DNA of 64,000 nucleotides. Origin: Rhizobium sp. BK313 (GTDB lineage Bacteria > Pseudomonadota > Alphaproteobacteria > Rhizobiales > Rhizobiaceae). How positions within the stretch are numbered: the stretch's first letter is position 1; the number at the start of each line of letters is the position of its first letter. Positions 55,687-64,000 of this stretch are shown here, one piece after another. Both the position numbers and the translations under genes were made by a program. The DNA lies in assembly GCF_014193655.1 (NCBI RefSeq), contig NZ_JACHZQ010000001.1, positions 682,001-746,000 on the forward strand, read 5' to 3'. The notes beneath the pieces were generated by a model. It was given only the letters and a program-made list of their open reading frames with translations. It did not search any database and had not been told where the DNA came from.

Positions 55687-56196
55687 CTATTGCTTCTTGC
55701 GGAATGCGTCGAGGGAGACGACCGATCCCGGTTTCTTCTCCTCGCCGTCCTTGGCAGCCGCAGGCTCTTCGCTGTTCTCCGCCGATACCGGATAGGCGGT
55801 GATCTCGCCGGAGGGCATTTCCTCGTCTTCGGCGAGCGGCACATCGAATTCCAGCTCGAAATTCACGGACGGATCGTAGAAGCCCCGGATCGCGTTGAAC
55901 GGGATGACCAGCTTTTCCGGGACGTCGGAGAAGGAAAGACCGATCTCGAACAGGCTCTCGGTGACCTTCAGATCCCAGAATTGATGCTGGATGACGATGG
56001 TCATCTGCTCCGGATATTTCGACTTCAGGTGCTGCGAAATGCGCACGCCGGCCGCACCGGTCAGAAATGTGATGAAGAAATGATGGTCACCGGGCAGACG
56101 GCCGGTAGCGCCGACCTCAGTCAACACCTTGCGGATGACCCCACGCAGGGCGTCCTGTGCCAAAATGTCGTAGCGGATATGATCCTGCCCCATGCT
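55687..56196 (-). CDS. sspB: ClpXP adaptor SspB, alphaproteobacterial type
   Basis: 169 residues from ATG 56196 (AGGAAAGC ahead); ATG 56217 would add seven residues. Begins DHIRYDILAQDALRGVIRKVL, then GDHHFFITFLTGAAGVRISQHLKSKYPEQMTIVIQHQFWDL near residues 32-72, matching the alphaproteobacterial SspB family. The acidic, Glu-rich tail ends GSVVSLDAFRKKQ, the ClpX-docking tail. SspB binds ssrA-tagged substrates and delivers them to ClpXP. The ssrA gene for these tags starts about 110 bases upstream on the same strand. Confidence 0.92.
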   Translation of the reverse strand, partial: SMGQDHIRYDILAQDALRGVIRKVLTEVGATGRLPGDHHFFITFLTGAAGVRISQHLKSKYPEQMTIVIQHQFWDLKVTESLFEIGLSFSDVPEKLVIPFNAIRGFYDPSVNFELEFDVPLAEDEEMPSGEITAYPVSAENSEEPAAAKDGEEKKPGSVVSLDAFRKKQ

Positions 56197-56309
56197 TTCC
56201 TGTCTTTCGTTGGCCATGTTTTTTCTAAGGCTTATGCCACGCCGAGCGCAAGCGGGAAACCCCCGTGCGCGAGTCACCACCTGATCATACATAATATCGA
56301 AGAGAGGGA

Positions 56310-56645
56310 GAAGGTGAAGGCTTCTGTTGCCAGGTGCCTTCGAACCCCGCCTAAGAGTGCGACCCCTTAGGACTTTATTTGAAGTGCCACACTGCGATTA
56401 AGCAGCGAGACGAGCTTCCGCATAGTTGTCGTTTGCAACTACAATTTTAGCCCGATAACGGTGGTACAATGCCGAGCGAAAAGTCGATCTTTACACCCTT
56501 GTCGATCCTGTTTCGCCCCCATCAAAAGCCGGTCTGACCCGGCCGGTTTTTGGTGGAGGCGCCGGGTACCGCCCCCGGGTCCAATAGGTTTATTACACCG
56601 CTCATTTATCGCCATAGCCGGCCCGAAGACCGGCATGGCTGATAT
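56310..56645 (-). ncRNA. ssrA: tmRNA, circularly permuted two-piece form
   Basis: On the minus strand the tag frame at 56436-56398 reads ANDNYAEARLAA and stops with TAA. Upstream, GGGGGCGAAACAGGATCGAC (56520-56501) is the 5' strand of the tRNA-like domain and coding piece. The acceptor piece lies before it: the sequence CGCCTCC (56561-56555) pairs over 7 bases (one G-T) with GGGGGCG and is followed by ACCA (56554-56551), an encoded CCA end. A 10-bp hairpin (56639-56611) is at the 5' end of the acceptor piece. Order acceptor-intervening-coding is the permuted alphaproteobacterial form. Outer ends are approximate; a stem at 56316-56341 may mark the 3' end. Confidence 0.93.
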
Positions 56646-56821
56646 AGTGTTTTCCTCAGGCGAAGGGAAGGGGATTTGTCATAAATGCTTCGCTCGAACA
56701 CCGGTTTGCCGCAACAATCGATCGGCGGGGCGCGAGAATTGCAGGGATTATCCTTGCCCATGGTTGGTTTCGTGCCGACTTGCCATTAAATTGGGGAGGA
56801 ATGGAATCGGCGGCGGGTGCG

Positions 56822-57616
56822 ATGAAGCAATATCTCGATCTCTTGAAGCATGTGATGGATAACGGCATTGACCGCGGCGACCGTACCGGTAAAGGCACAC
56901 GCTCGGTCTTCGGTTATCAGATGCGCTTTGACCTTTCAGAAGGCTTTCCGGTGCTCACCACCAAGAAGCTGCATCTGCGCTCGATCATCCATGAGTTGCT
57001 ATGGTTTCTGCAGGGTGAGACGAATATCCGTTATCTCAAGGAGAACGGCGTTTCGATCTGGGATGATTGGGCCGACGAAAACGGCGATCTCGGCCCGGTT
57101 TACGGCTATCAATGGCGTTCCTGGCCGGCACCTGACGGCCGCCATATCGACCAGATTGCCAATCTGATCGAGGGGCTGAAGACGAACCCGAATTCCCGCC
57201 GCCATATCGTTTCCGCCTGGAACCCAGCGGAGGTCGATGATATGGCGCTGCCGCCGTGCCATTGCCTCTTCCAGTTCTATGTTGCCGACGGCAAGCTTTC
57301 CTGCCAGCTCTATCAACGTTCCGGGGACACCTTCCTCGGTGTGCCCTTCAACATCGCCTCCTACGCTCTGCTGACGTTGATGGTGGCGCAGGTGACGGGG
57401 CTCAAGCCCGGCGATTTCGTGCATACACTGGGTGACACCCACATCTATTCCGACCATTTCGAGCAGGTCAGATTGCAGTTGACCCGTACCCCGAAAAAAC
57501 TGCCGACCATGCGGCTCAACCCGGCAGTGAAGAACATCTTCGATTTCAAGTTCGAGGATTTCTCTTTGGAAGGCTACGAGGCCGACGCGCATATCAAGGC
57601 GCCGATCGCCGTCTGA
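56822..57616 (+). CDS. thyA: Thymidylate synthase
   Basis: 264 residues from ATG 56822, exactly the E. coli ThyA length. In-frame starts at 56801 and 56780 are less likely. It makes dTMP from dUMP with methylene-THF. Visible: [36 protein letters not shown] near residues 34-69, the [19 protein letters not shown] segment near 98-116, and [16 protein letters not shown] near 142-157, with the catalytic Cys in PPCH and the dUMP site [12 protein letters not shown]. folA follows nine bases later, which recycles the folate it consumes. Confidence 0.96.
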   Translation: MKQYLDLLKHVMDNGIDRGDRTGKGTRSVFGYQMRFDLSEGFPVLTTKKLHLRSIIHELLWFLQGETNIRYLKENGVSIWDDWADENGDLGPVYGYQWRSWPAPDGRHIDQIANLIEGLKTNPNSRRHIVSAWNPAEVDDMALPPCHCLFQFYVADGKLSCQLYQRSGDTFLGVPFNIASYALLTLMVAQVTGLKPGDFVHTLGDTHIYSDHFEQVRLQLTRTPKKLPTMRLNPAVKNIFDFKFEDFSLEGYEADAHIKAPIAV

Positions 57617-57625
57617 GGGTGAAAG

Positions 57626-58144
57626 ATGGCAGAACCCGTAAAAACCATTCTCGTTGCCGTCTCGCGCAACGGTATCATCGGCCGTGACGGGGATATGCCG
57701 TGGCGGCTGTCGTCCGATCTCAAGCGGTTCAAATCCATGACGCTCGGCAAACCCGTCATCATGGGACGCAAGACGTTTCAATCTATCGGCAAGCCGCTCC
57801 CTGGCCGGCCGAACGTGGTGATTAGTCGCGATTCCGGGTTTTCCGCCGAAGGCGTGAAGGTGGTGCATTCGCTCGGCGAAGCCATCGACGCCGCGAGCCG
57901 CCTTGCGGCAGACACCGGTGTTGGCGAGATCTGCATCCTCGGAGGCGGTGAAATCTATCGGCAGGCGATCGGTCTTGTCGATCGGCTGTTGATCACGCAT
58001 GTGGAAGCTGAGGTGGATGGCGACACATCCTTTCCGGCGATCGATCCGGCCCTATGGCAGGTCGAAAGCGAGCTTACCGTGCCTGCAGGCGAAAAGGACA
58101 ATTATCCGACGCGTTTCGTCACCTATTTCCGGCGAAAAGCATAA
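57626..58144 (+). CDS. folA: Dihydrofolate reductase
   Basis: 172 residues. NADPH-dependent reduction of dihydrofolate. ILVAVSRNGIIGRDGDMPWRLSSDLKRFKSMTLGKPVIMGRKTFQSIGKPLPGR is spread over residues 8-61 and has the substrate-binding Asp near 25-30 and the NADP-binding MGRKT segment. ILGGGEIYRQAI near 104-115 is the second cofactor site. It lies nine bases after thyA and forms a classic thyA-folA operon. Confidence 0.95.
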   Translation: MAEPVKTILVAVSRNGIIGRDGDMPWRLSSDLKRFKSMTLGKPVIMGRKTFQSIGKPLPGRPNVVISRDSGFSAEGVKVVHSLGEAIDAASRLAADTGVGEICILGGGEIYRQAIGLVDRLLITHVEAEVDGDTSFPAIDPALWQVESELTVPAGEKDNYPTRFVTYFRRKA

Positions 58145-58306
58145 AAGCTGCACGCAAAAATCAACTATTTTCCAATAAATCCGACGAACTTCCTGAAGTT
58201 GCGTTGAAAGCAGATGCGCCGATACCTATAACGGAGGACAATCGCCGCCGCCTGCGAATTTCAAAGTTTGGCGCGATACTGGGAGTCAATAAACAAAGAG
58301 GTTTGA

Positions 58307-59440
58307 ATGCCCTGGAGCAATCAGAATGGCGGCGGCGGCCCTTGGGGCGGCGGTGGCGGTGGAAATAATCAAGGGCCTTGGGGGCAGGGACCGAACCGGC
58401 CGCGAGGAAGCGGCAGCGGTGGGCCACCGGACCTTGAAGACATCATTCGCCGTGGCCAGGACCGGCTGAGGGGGCTCGTTCCCGGCGGCTTCAATGGCGG
58501 CGCCTTTGTCATTGTCGCAGCGGTCATCGGCATTTTCTGGCTTATCCAGTGCGTCTATACGATTCAGCCGGACGAACGCGGCGTCGAATTGCGTTTCGGC
58601 CAGCCGCGCGCCGAAGTGTCTATGCCCGGCCTGCATTTCCATTTCTGGCCGATGGATCGCGTCGAGATCGTCAAGGTTACCGAACAGCAGCGCAATATCG
58701 GCGGCCGTTCGAGCTCCGGTTCGAATTCCGGCCTGATGCTGACGGGCGACCAGAACATCGTCAATGTGCAGTTCTCCGTGCTCTATACCGTCACCAATCC
58801 GCAAGCCTATCTCTTCCAGCTTGAAACTCCTGACGAGACGCTGCAGCAAGTTGCCGAAAGCGCCATGCGCGAAGTGGTCGGCCGCCGTCCGGCCCAGGAT
58901 ATCTACCGCGACAATCGCCAGGAAATCGCGGTCGAGGTGAGGAACATCATTCAGGATACGATGGATCGCTACGGCTCGGGCATTTCCATCAATGCCGTGC
59001 CGATCGAGGATGTATCACCGCCGCGCGAAGTGGCCGATGCCTTCGACGAGGTGCAGCGCGCCGAGCAGAACGAAGACCAGCAGGTGCAAGAAGCCAATCA
59101 ATACGCCAATCAGAAGCTGGGTCAGGCCCGTGGCCGCGCGGCGCAGATTCGCGAAGACGCGGCTGCATATAAGGATCGGGTCGTCAAGGAAGCCCAGGGT
59201 GAGGCACAGCGCTTCATCTCCATCTACGACGAATACGTCAAGGCGCCTGACGTGACCCGCAAGCGGCTGTTCCTTGAAACTATGGAGGCCGTTATCGGCA
59301 ATTCGAACAGCATCATCATCGACGACAAGCAGGGCGTCGTGCCGTACCTGCCGCTGAATGATCTCGGCAAGCAGTCAACGACTCAGACGGGCGGCCAGTC
59401 CGGCAAGCCTGCGACCGCACTTCAGCCGGAGGCCAAATAA
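58307..59440 (+). CDS. hflK: FtsH protease modulator HflK
   Basis: 377 residues. A Gly-rich N-terminus (GGGGPWGGGGGGNN) precedes a membrane anchor (GAFVIVAAVIGIFWLIQCVYTI) and the SPFH/band-7 domain (QPDERGVELRFGQ onward; NVQFSVLYTVTNPQAYLF near residues 151-168). The C-terminal Gln-rich coiled coil includes QRAEQNEDQQVQEANQYAN. With HflC it forms the cage that restrains FtsH in the inner membrane. The gene starts 160 bases after folA and its stop overlaps the hflC ATG by one base. Confidence 0.94.
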   Translation: MPWSNQNGGGGPWGGGGGGNNQGPWGQGPNRPRGSGSGGPPDLEDIIRRGQDRLRGLVPGGFNGGAFVIVAAVIGIFWLIQCVYTIQPDERGVELRFGQPRAEVSMPGLHFHFWPMDRVEIVKVTEQQRNIGGRSSSGSNSGLMLTGDQNIVNVQFSVLYTVTNPQAYLFQLETPDETLQQVAESAMREVVGRRPAQDIYRDNRQEIAVEVRNIIQDTMDRYGSGISINAVPIEDVSPPREVADAFDEVQRAEQNEDQQVQEANQYANQKLGQARGRAAQIREDAAAYKDRVVKEAQGEAQRFISIYDEYVKAPDVTRKRLFLETMEAVIGNSNSIIIDDKQGVVPYLPLNDLGKQSTTQTGGQSGKPATALQPEAK

Positions 59441-60384
59441 TGACGTCCAGCCGTTTGCCAACGATTCTCATCGCGCTCGCGGTGCTGTTGCTGATCGTTT
59501 ATTCCTCGGTTTTCGTAGTCAATGCTCGCGAACAGGCGATCGTTCTGCGCTTCGGTCAGATCCGTGACGTGAAAACGGAGCCTGGTCTTTACTTCAAGCT
59601 GCCTTTTGCCTTCATGGATGCCGATCGGGTGCAATATATCCAGGATCAGGAGTTGCGCTTCGATCTGGACAATATCCGCGTCCAGGTTTCGGGCGGCAAA
59701 TTCTATGAGGTCGATGCTTTCGTCGTCTACAAGATTACCGATGCCCGCAAGTTCCGCGAGACAGTATCGGGCGATCGTGATTCGGCGGAGTCTCGTCTTA
59801 GAACCCGACTCGACGCTTCATTGCGCCGGGTTTACGGTCTGCGCGGCTTTGAAGCGGCGCTGTCCAATGAACGTGCCTCAATGATGACGGAAGTGCGCGA
59901 TGACTTGCATCGCGATGCGGAGACCCTCGGACTCAATATCGAGGATGTTCGCATTCGTCGCACCGATCTCACCCAGGAAGTGTCGCAGCAGACCTATGAC
60001 CGCATGAAGGCCGAGCGTCTGGCCGAGGCCGAACTCATCCGCGCACGCGGCAACGAAGAAGGTCAACGTCGCCGCGCCATTGCCGATCGTCAGGTGGTTG
60101 AGATCGTCGCGGATGCGCAGAAAGATTCGGAAATCCTGCGCGGTCAGGGCGAAGCCGAGCGCAACGGCATCTTCGCGGATGCCTCATCGCGCGATCCGAG
60201 CTTCTACGAATTTTATCGGTCGATGGCGGCCTATCGCGCGTCGTTCACCTCGGGCGGCAAGACGCTGGTCCTGCCGCCGAACCAGTCGGAATTCTTCAAA
60301 TATTTCGATAGTTCCGGTGGCTCGGCTCCGACATCAGGTACACCGGCGCTGGCCGCGCCGTCGACAACGACGCCCGCAAATTGA
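59440..60384 (+). CDS. hflC: FtsH protease modulator HflC
   Basis: 314 residues. N-terminal membrane segment TILIALAVLLLIVYSSVFVVNAREQAIVLRFGQ is spread over residues 7-39 and runs into the band-7 domain (VYKITDARKFRETVSGD near 104-120). Helical parts follow: ERLAEAELIRARGNEEGQRRRAIADR near 190-215. It partners HflK as a hetero-oligomer around FtsH. The ATG overlaps the hflK TAA by one base. A good terminator follows. Confidence 0.95.
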   Translation: MTSSRLPTILIALAVLLLIVYSSVFVVNAREQAIVLRFGQIRDVKTEPGLYFKLPFAFMDADRVQYIQDQELRFDLDNIRVQVSGGKFYEVDAFVVYKITDARKFRETVSGDRDSAESRLRTRLDASLRRVYGLRGFEAALSNERASMMTEVRDDLHRDAETLGLNIEDVRIRRTDLTQEVSQQTYDRMKAERLAEAELIRARGNEEGQRRRAIADRQVVEIVADAQKDSEILRGQGEAERNGIFADASSRDPSFYEFYRSMAAYRASFTSGGKTLVLPPNQSEFFKYFDSSGGSAPTSGTPALAAPSTTTPAN

Positions 60385-60407
60385 CGCGTGGCAACCTGCT
60401 GAAATCC

Positions 60408-60439
60408 AAGGGGCTGCCTGTCGGCGGCCTCTTGTTTTT
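60408..60439 (+). terminator. Rho-independent terminator after hflC
   Basis: AAGGGGCTGCC (60408-60418) pairs with GGCGGCCTCTT (60423-60433), 11 bp including two G-T pairs, loop TGTC, then GTTTTTA. Confidence 0.88.
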
Positions 60440-60581
60440 ATGGTGCTTCGCGTCATTTTCAACGTAATTCCAAGGGCCGGTCAGACGTGCGAGGATTTCG
60501 CAAAAAGGTGATTTCACGCTTCATCATTCCGCCTTATGTTGATGCTTATACAAGACTTCCCTTTCTCGATGAGGATGCCTG

Positions 60582-62654
60582 ATGGCCTCGACCAATCGCC
60601 TGCCTTTCAGACGTTCGTTCGCTCTTCTGGCCAGTGTGGCGCTGATTGTCGGTCCGACCCTGGGCGGCATCGAGCGGGCGTATGCGCAGACGACGCAGAC
60701 GCCTTCCGCCGACGCGACGACGCCGCCGAATAGCGGCGCAGCGACGGGCACGCAGCCTCCGGCCAATTCGAATACCGCGACGGGAGCGCCCGGGACCGGT
60801 TCGGCTACCACGCCGGTACCAGGGACCGGTTCGACTGCCGCACCAAGCGGCGACGCGACGACTGGAACGCAGGCGCCAGCCAACTCCGGGACAACAGCAC
60901 CGACAACGACCGGCGAAACGGGTCAAGCTCCAGCCACAGGTTCTACGAGCGCACCCAACGGCAATGCCGCGTCGGGCACTGAGGCGCCCGTTACCCCCAA
61001 TAGTCAGACACCGGCCACGGCGACCAATCCGGCCCAGGCTCCGATGGGCGGCTCGACCGCAACGACGACCGAAAATCCAACCGTGGCGCCTAACACACCG
61101 CCGGTCACGGGCAATCCGGCGATGAGTGCCGGTCCGGCCTCGGTCGCCGATCTGGCATCCGGTCTGCTCGACGCGGTGGTCAACATTTCCACGTCCCAAA
61201 AGGTCAAGGATGAGGGCGATGGCCCGGCAACCCCCAAGGTGCCGGACAATTCGCCGTTCCAGGAATTCTTCAACGACTTCTTCAAGAACCGGAACAACGA
61301 CAACAGCAACCGCAAGGTCAGCTCGCTCGGTTCCGGCTTCGTGATCGATTCATCCGGCTATATCGTCACCAACAACCACGTCATCGAAGGCGCCGACGAT
61401 ATCGAGGTGATCTTCCCGAACGGCACCAAGCTGAAGGCAAGGCTGATCGGCACCGACACCAAAACCGACCTTTCCGTACTCAAAGTGGAACCAAAGCATC
61501 CATTGATAGCGGTGAAATTCGGCGATTCCTCCAGGATGCGGATTGGCGATTGGGTAATGGCGATCGGCAATCCCTTTGGCCTGGGTGGCTCGGTGACTGT
61601 CGGCATCGTCTCTGCCCGTGGCCGCAACATCAATGCCGGTCCCTACGACAATTTCATCCAGACCGACGCGGCGATCAACAAGGGCAACTCCGGCGGACCG
61701 CTCTTCAACATGAAGGGTGAGGTGATCGGTATCAACACGGCTATCATTTCGCCGAGCGGCGGTTCCATCGGCATCGGGTTCGCCGTGCCGTCCGAACTGG
61801 CTGAGGGCGTTGTCAAACAGCTCATGGATTTCGGCGAAACCCGCCGTGGCTGGCTCGGCGTACGAATCCAGCCGGTAACCGACGATGTAGCCAACAGCCT
61901 CGGCCTCGATAGCGCCAAAGGCGCGCTGGTGGCCGGCGTCATCAAGGGCGGGCCGGTGGATAACGGTTCGATCAAGGCCGGCGACGTCATCTTGAAATTC
62001 GATGGCAAAAACGTTGACGAAATGCGCGACCTGCCGCGTGTCGTGGCTGAGAGCCCTGTCGGCAAGGAAGTGGACGTCGTTGTCATGCGCGACGGCAAGC
62101 AGCAGACGGTCAAGGTCACGCTCGGTCGGCTCGAGGATAGCGATCAGGCGGCCGCTGCGAGCAGCGACAACGGCAATGAGGGCGATAAGGGTGGCGGCGG
62201 CAAGGATAAGTCACCTCAGCTCGCGCCTAACGACAATGACAACGGCGGCAGCGACGGGGTCATCAATCCTGATGAGGGAGATGGCAACGATGATGGAACC
62301 GACGGGCAGGACCAGGACGACGATCAGCAACAGCAAGCGCCACAGCCGCAGGCTACCCAGGACGTGCTCGGCATGAAACTCGCGGCGCTGAACGCCGAAA
62401 ACCGCAAGAGCTTCGGCATTGCCGACAGCGTCGATGGTGTGGTGATTACAGAAGTTGCACCGGGTTCGGCTGCGGCGGACAAGGGGCTGAAGCCCGGCGA
62501 AGTCGTCGTGGAAGTTGCGCAGGAGTTCGTGCAGACGCCGACCGCGGCATCAGAGAAGGTTGCATCGTTGAAGCGGGAAGGCCGCCGCAACGCACAGATG
62601 ATGATCGCTTCTCCGAATGGCGATCTGCGTTTCATCGCGGTGGCGCTGGAATAG
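60582..62654 (+). CDS. degP: DegP/Do-like periplasmic serine protease with extra low-complexity segments
   Basis: 690 residues, longer than usual Do proteases (about 450-500). A signal peptide with a YAQ-type end (residues 1-35) is followed by about 130 residues rich in Thr/Pro/Ala/Gly. The protease domain has the triad: NNHVIEGADDI (His), TKTDLSVLKV (Asp) and GNSGGPLF (Ser). PDZ1 begins LGVRIQPVTDDVANSLGL. An acidic Asp/Asn/Gly/Gln-rich linker (about 545-590) precedes PDZ2 (DGVVITEVAPGSAAADKGLKPGEVV). It degrades misfolded envelope proteins. It follows hflKC but has its own start region after the terminator. GAGGATG is the ribosome site. Confidence 0.92.
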   Translation: MASTNRLPFRRSFALLASVALIVGPTLGGIERAYAQTTQTPSADATTPPNSGAATGTQPPANSNTATGAPGTGSATTPVPGTGSTAAPSGDATTGTQAPANSGTTAPTTTGETGQAPATGSTSAPNGNAASGTEAPVTPNSQTPATATNPAQAPMGGSTATTTENPTVAPNTPPVTGNPAMSAGPASVADLASGLLDAVVNISTSQKVKDEGDGPATPKVPDNSPFQEFFNDFFKNRNNDNSNRKVSSLGSGFVIDSSGYIVTNNHVIEGADDIEVIFPNGTKLKARLIGTDTKTDLSVLKVEPKHPLIAVKFGDSSRMRIGDWVMAIGNPFGLGGSVTVGIVSARGRNINAGPYDNFIQTDAAINKGNSGGPLFNMKGEVIGINTAIISPSGGSIGIGFAVPSELAEGVVKQLMDFGETRRGWLGVRIQPVTDDVANSLGLDSAKGALVAGVIKGGPVDNGSIKAGDVILKFDGKNVDEMRDLPRVVAESPVGKEVDVVVMRDGKQQTVKVTLGRLEDSDQAAAASSDNGNEGDKGGGGKDKSPQLAPNDNDNGGSDGVINPDEGDGNDDGTDGQDQDDDQQQQAPQPQATQDVLGMKLAALNAENRKSFGIADSVDGVVITEVAPGSAAADKGLKPGEVVVEVAQEFVQTPTAASEKVASLKREGRRNAQMMIASPNGDLRFIAVALE

Positions 62655-62660
62655 ACTGCT

Positions 62661-63239
62661 TCAACCTTTGGCGGCTTGCATCTGTCGCCGGCGCCATTCT
62701 ACGGCGCTCAGGCGATAGAGCACATGGCGCTTCAGCTGTGGATGGGTGGCGGGGATATCCGGATGATCGAAATCTCCGGCCGGATCCAGGTGCATGCCGA
62801 TCCTTTGCATGACGGCCAAGGCGCGATGATTGTTGTGCACGGTTAGGGATATGATTTCGTCGAGTTCCAGCGTTTCGAAACCATGGCGTAACAAGGCTGC
62901 ACCGGCCTCGCTGGCATAGCCCTGACGCCAATAGCGGGCTGAAAGTCGCCAGCCGATTTCAACAGCATTTTGGGGCAGGAATGGCTCAAGCTTCGGTTTT
63001 GAAAGTCCGGAGAAGCCGATTGGCTCATCGCTCTGTTTCAGTGCCAGTACCAGAAGATCGAAACCGTCTTCCGGCATCAGTCCGCTGATGATGGTGAAGA
63101 CGGCATCGGCATCCTCGCGGCGGCGGCGAAAGGGAAAGAATTCGAGGACGACAGGATCGGAGCTGAGTTCGTAGAAGAGATCGCGATCGCTTTCCTGGCA
63201 CGGGCGCAGGACTAGCCGCGGCGTCTCGATGACCGTCAT
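62661..63239 (-). CDS. GNAT family N-acetyltransferase (RimJ/RimL-like), copy 1
   Basis: 192 residues from ATG 63239, which overlaps the stop of the upstream paralogue in ATGA. MTVIETPRLVLRPCQESDRDLF at the start, then AVEIGWRLSARYWRQGYASEAGAALLRHGFETL near residues 95-127 (acetyl-CoA site RQGYASEA), then HPQLKRHVLYRLSAVEWRRR. It acetylates a protein or small-molecule amine; the substrate is unknown. It is a paralogue of the next gene. Confidence 0.88.
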   Translation of the reverse strand: MTVIETPRLVLRPCQESDRDLFYELSSDPVVLEFFPFRRRREDADAVFTIISGLMPEDGFDLLVLALKQSDEPIGFSGLSKPKLEPFLPQNAVEIGWRLSARYWRQGYASEAGAALLRHGFETLELDEIISLTVHNNHRALAVMQRIGMHLDPAGDFDHPDIPATHPQLKRHVLYRLSAVEWRRRQMQAAKG

Positions 63240-63799
63240 TGCCGGGCACGCCACTCGGCTGCGGTCAAGCGATAGAGCACGTGGCGCCGCAGGTGAGGGT
63301 AGGTATCGGGGACACCCGGATGATCAAAATCCCCACCGTCGACCCGATGCATGCCGATCCGCTCCATCACCGACGTCGATCGGATATTGTTGTGAACCGC
63401 GAAGGAAACGATCTGATCGAGATCGAGCGTTTCGAAACCATGAGCGAGCAGTGCCCGCGCCGCCTCGCTGGCCAGCCCCTTGCCCCAATACCGCGTTGCC
63501 AGCCGCCAGCCGATCTCGACGGTGCCCACCGGGACGAATGGCTCCAGATAATTTGTCTGCGCCAGCCCGCAAAAGCCGATCGTCTCGCCGCTTGCTTTGA
63601 GCTCCAGCGCGTAGAAGCCAAGCCCGGTCTCGGCGATCATGGAGTGGACGCGATCGAAAAATGCATCCGCTTCCGCGCGACTGCGGCGGAAAGGAAAGAA
63701 CTCCATGACCGCATCATCGGAGTTGATCTCGAAGACGAGGTCACGATCCGCGTCGCGCCAGTTGCGGATGACAAGACGTTCGGTTTCGGTAATGATCAT
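63236..63799 (-). CDS. GNAT family N-acetyltransferase (RimJ/RimL-like), copy 2
   Basis: 187 residues from ATG 63799; ATG 63808 is an alternative. MIITETERLVIRNWRDADRDLVFEIN at the start, TVEIGWRLATRYWGKGLASEAARALLAHGFETLDLDQIVSFAVHNN near residues 93-138, end HLRRHVLYRLTAAEW. The two copies align over their whole length and keep the same spacing of motifs, so they arose by tandem duplication. First gene of the pair. Confidence 0.88.
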   Translation of the reverse strand: MIITETERLVIRNWRDADRDLVFEINSDDAVMEFFPFRRSRAEADAFFDRVHSMIAETGLGFYALELKASGETIGFCGLAQTNYLEPFVPVGTVEIGWRLATRYWGKGLASEAARALLAHGFETLDLDQIVSFAVHNNIRSTSVMERIGMHRVDGGDFDHPGVPDTYPHLRRHVLYRLTAAEWRARQ

Positions 63800-63835
63800 A
63801 GATCGCATCCAATCGTCTGCATTTTCGCGTTGATA

Positions 63836-64000
63836 CTACGCTTTGATGAAATCCGTCTTCCGATAGCCCTGGATGTAAAGCAGGGCGGTCAGGTCGCCGT
63901 GGTCGATGCGCATCTTGGCTTGAGCGGCAACCGTTGGTTTGGCGTGCAGGGCAACGCCTGAGCCGGCGAGTTGCAGCATGCCGAGATCGTTGGCGCCATC
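63836..64000 (-). CDS. serB: Phosphoserine phosphatase, C-terminal end (partial)
   Basis: Minus frame open from the window edge to TAG at 63838-63836, 54 residues. It begins DGANDLGMLQLAGSGVALHAKP, the HAD motif IV Asp region of SerB, and ends GDLTALLYIQGYRKTDFIKA, a typical rhizobial SerB tail. SerB releases serine from phosphoserine in serine biosynthesis. The catalytic DxD motif lies outside the window. Confidence 0.93.
   Translation of the reverse strand, partial: DGANDLGMLQLAGSGVALHAKPTVAAQAKMRIDHGDLTALLYIQGYRKTDFIKA

Overview
The window is chromosomal DNA from an alphaproteobacterium of the Rhizobiaceae, most probably Rhizobium or a close relative. The evidence is the gene order murC-murB-ddl-ftsQ-ftsA-ftsZ-lpxC-bamD-recN-ligA, an FtsZ with a very long Gln/Pro-rich C-terminal extension, a circularly permuted ssrA gene encoding the tag ANDNYAEARLAA, an alphaproteobacterial-type SspB, a RIME1-like intergenic repeat, and uniformly GC-rich coding sequence. 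The species assignment is inference; no database was searched.

Layout. 1-15,318 (+ strand, except one gene) is the end of the division and cell wall (dcw) cluster followed by lpxC, bamD, recN and ligA. An MHS-type transporter and an aquaporin (1,336-3,612) sit between murB and ddl. 15,358-18,496 holds an acetyltransferase and a glycosyltransferase/epimerase pair. 18,546-19,431 is a small ArsR/AHSA1 operon with a consensus promoter overlapped by an inverted repeat. 19,540-26,555 holds a CreA-like protein, CheW, a Sco protein, an FAD monooxygenase, PrmA, a RIME-like repeat, a 46-residue small gene and a large aminopeptidase P. 26,607-29,798 holds azlCD, a DUF2164 protein and panC-panB. 29,987-34,570 holds a flippase-like membrane protein, a glycosyltransferase, pncA and an FHS sugar transporter. 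34,910-36,637 is a divergent aldo/keto reductase and TetR pair with a perfect 16-bp palindrome between them. 36,689-43,876 is uvrD followed by a two-gene RND efflux system. 44,125-48,595 is accessory: an orphan flagellin, an OmpA lipoprotein, a divergent DUF2000/AraC pair, a decayed ABC ATPase fragment and an unknown exported protein. 48,739-54,717 holds a D-lactate dehydrogenase-like flavoprotein, a giant AsmA-like protein and a GFA protein, followed by a decayed IS5-type transposase end.

55,116-62,654 is a protein quality-control and folate neighbourhood: an RHH protein, a DUF4169 protein, sspB, ssrA (two-piece tmRNA), thyA, folA, hflK, hflC and a DegP/Do protease. The window closes with two tandem paralogous acetyltransferases and the 3' end of serB.

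Functionally, the first block makes peptidoglycan precursors and assembles the divisome. The last block tags stalled translation products (ssrA), delivers them to ClpXP (SspB), modulates FtsH (HflKC) and handles periplasmic misfolding (DegP). No complete insertion sequence, prophage, CRISPR array, rRNA or tRNA was seen. The strongest items beyond routine annotation are the ssrA gene beside sspB, the two small regulator circuits with visible operators, the two gene remnants, and the orphan flagellin with a non-canonical N-terminus.
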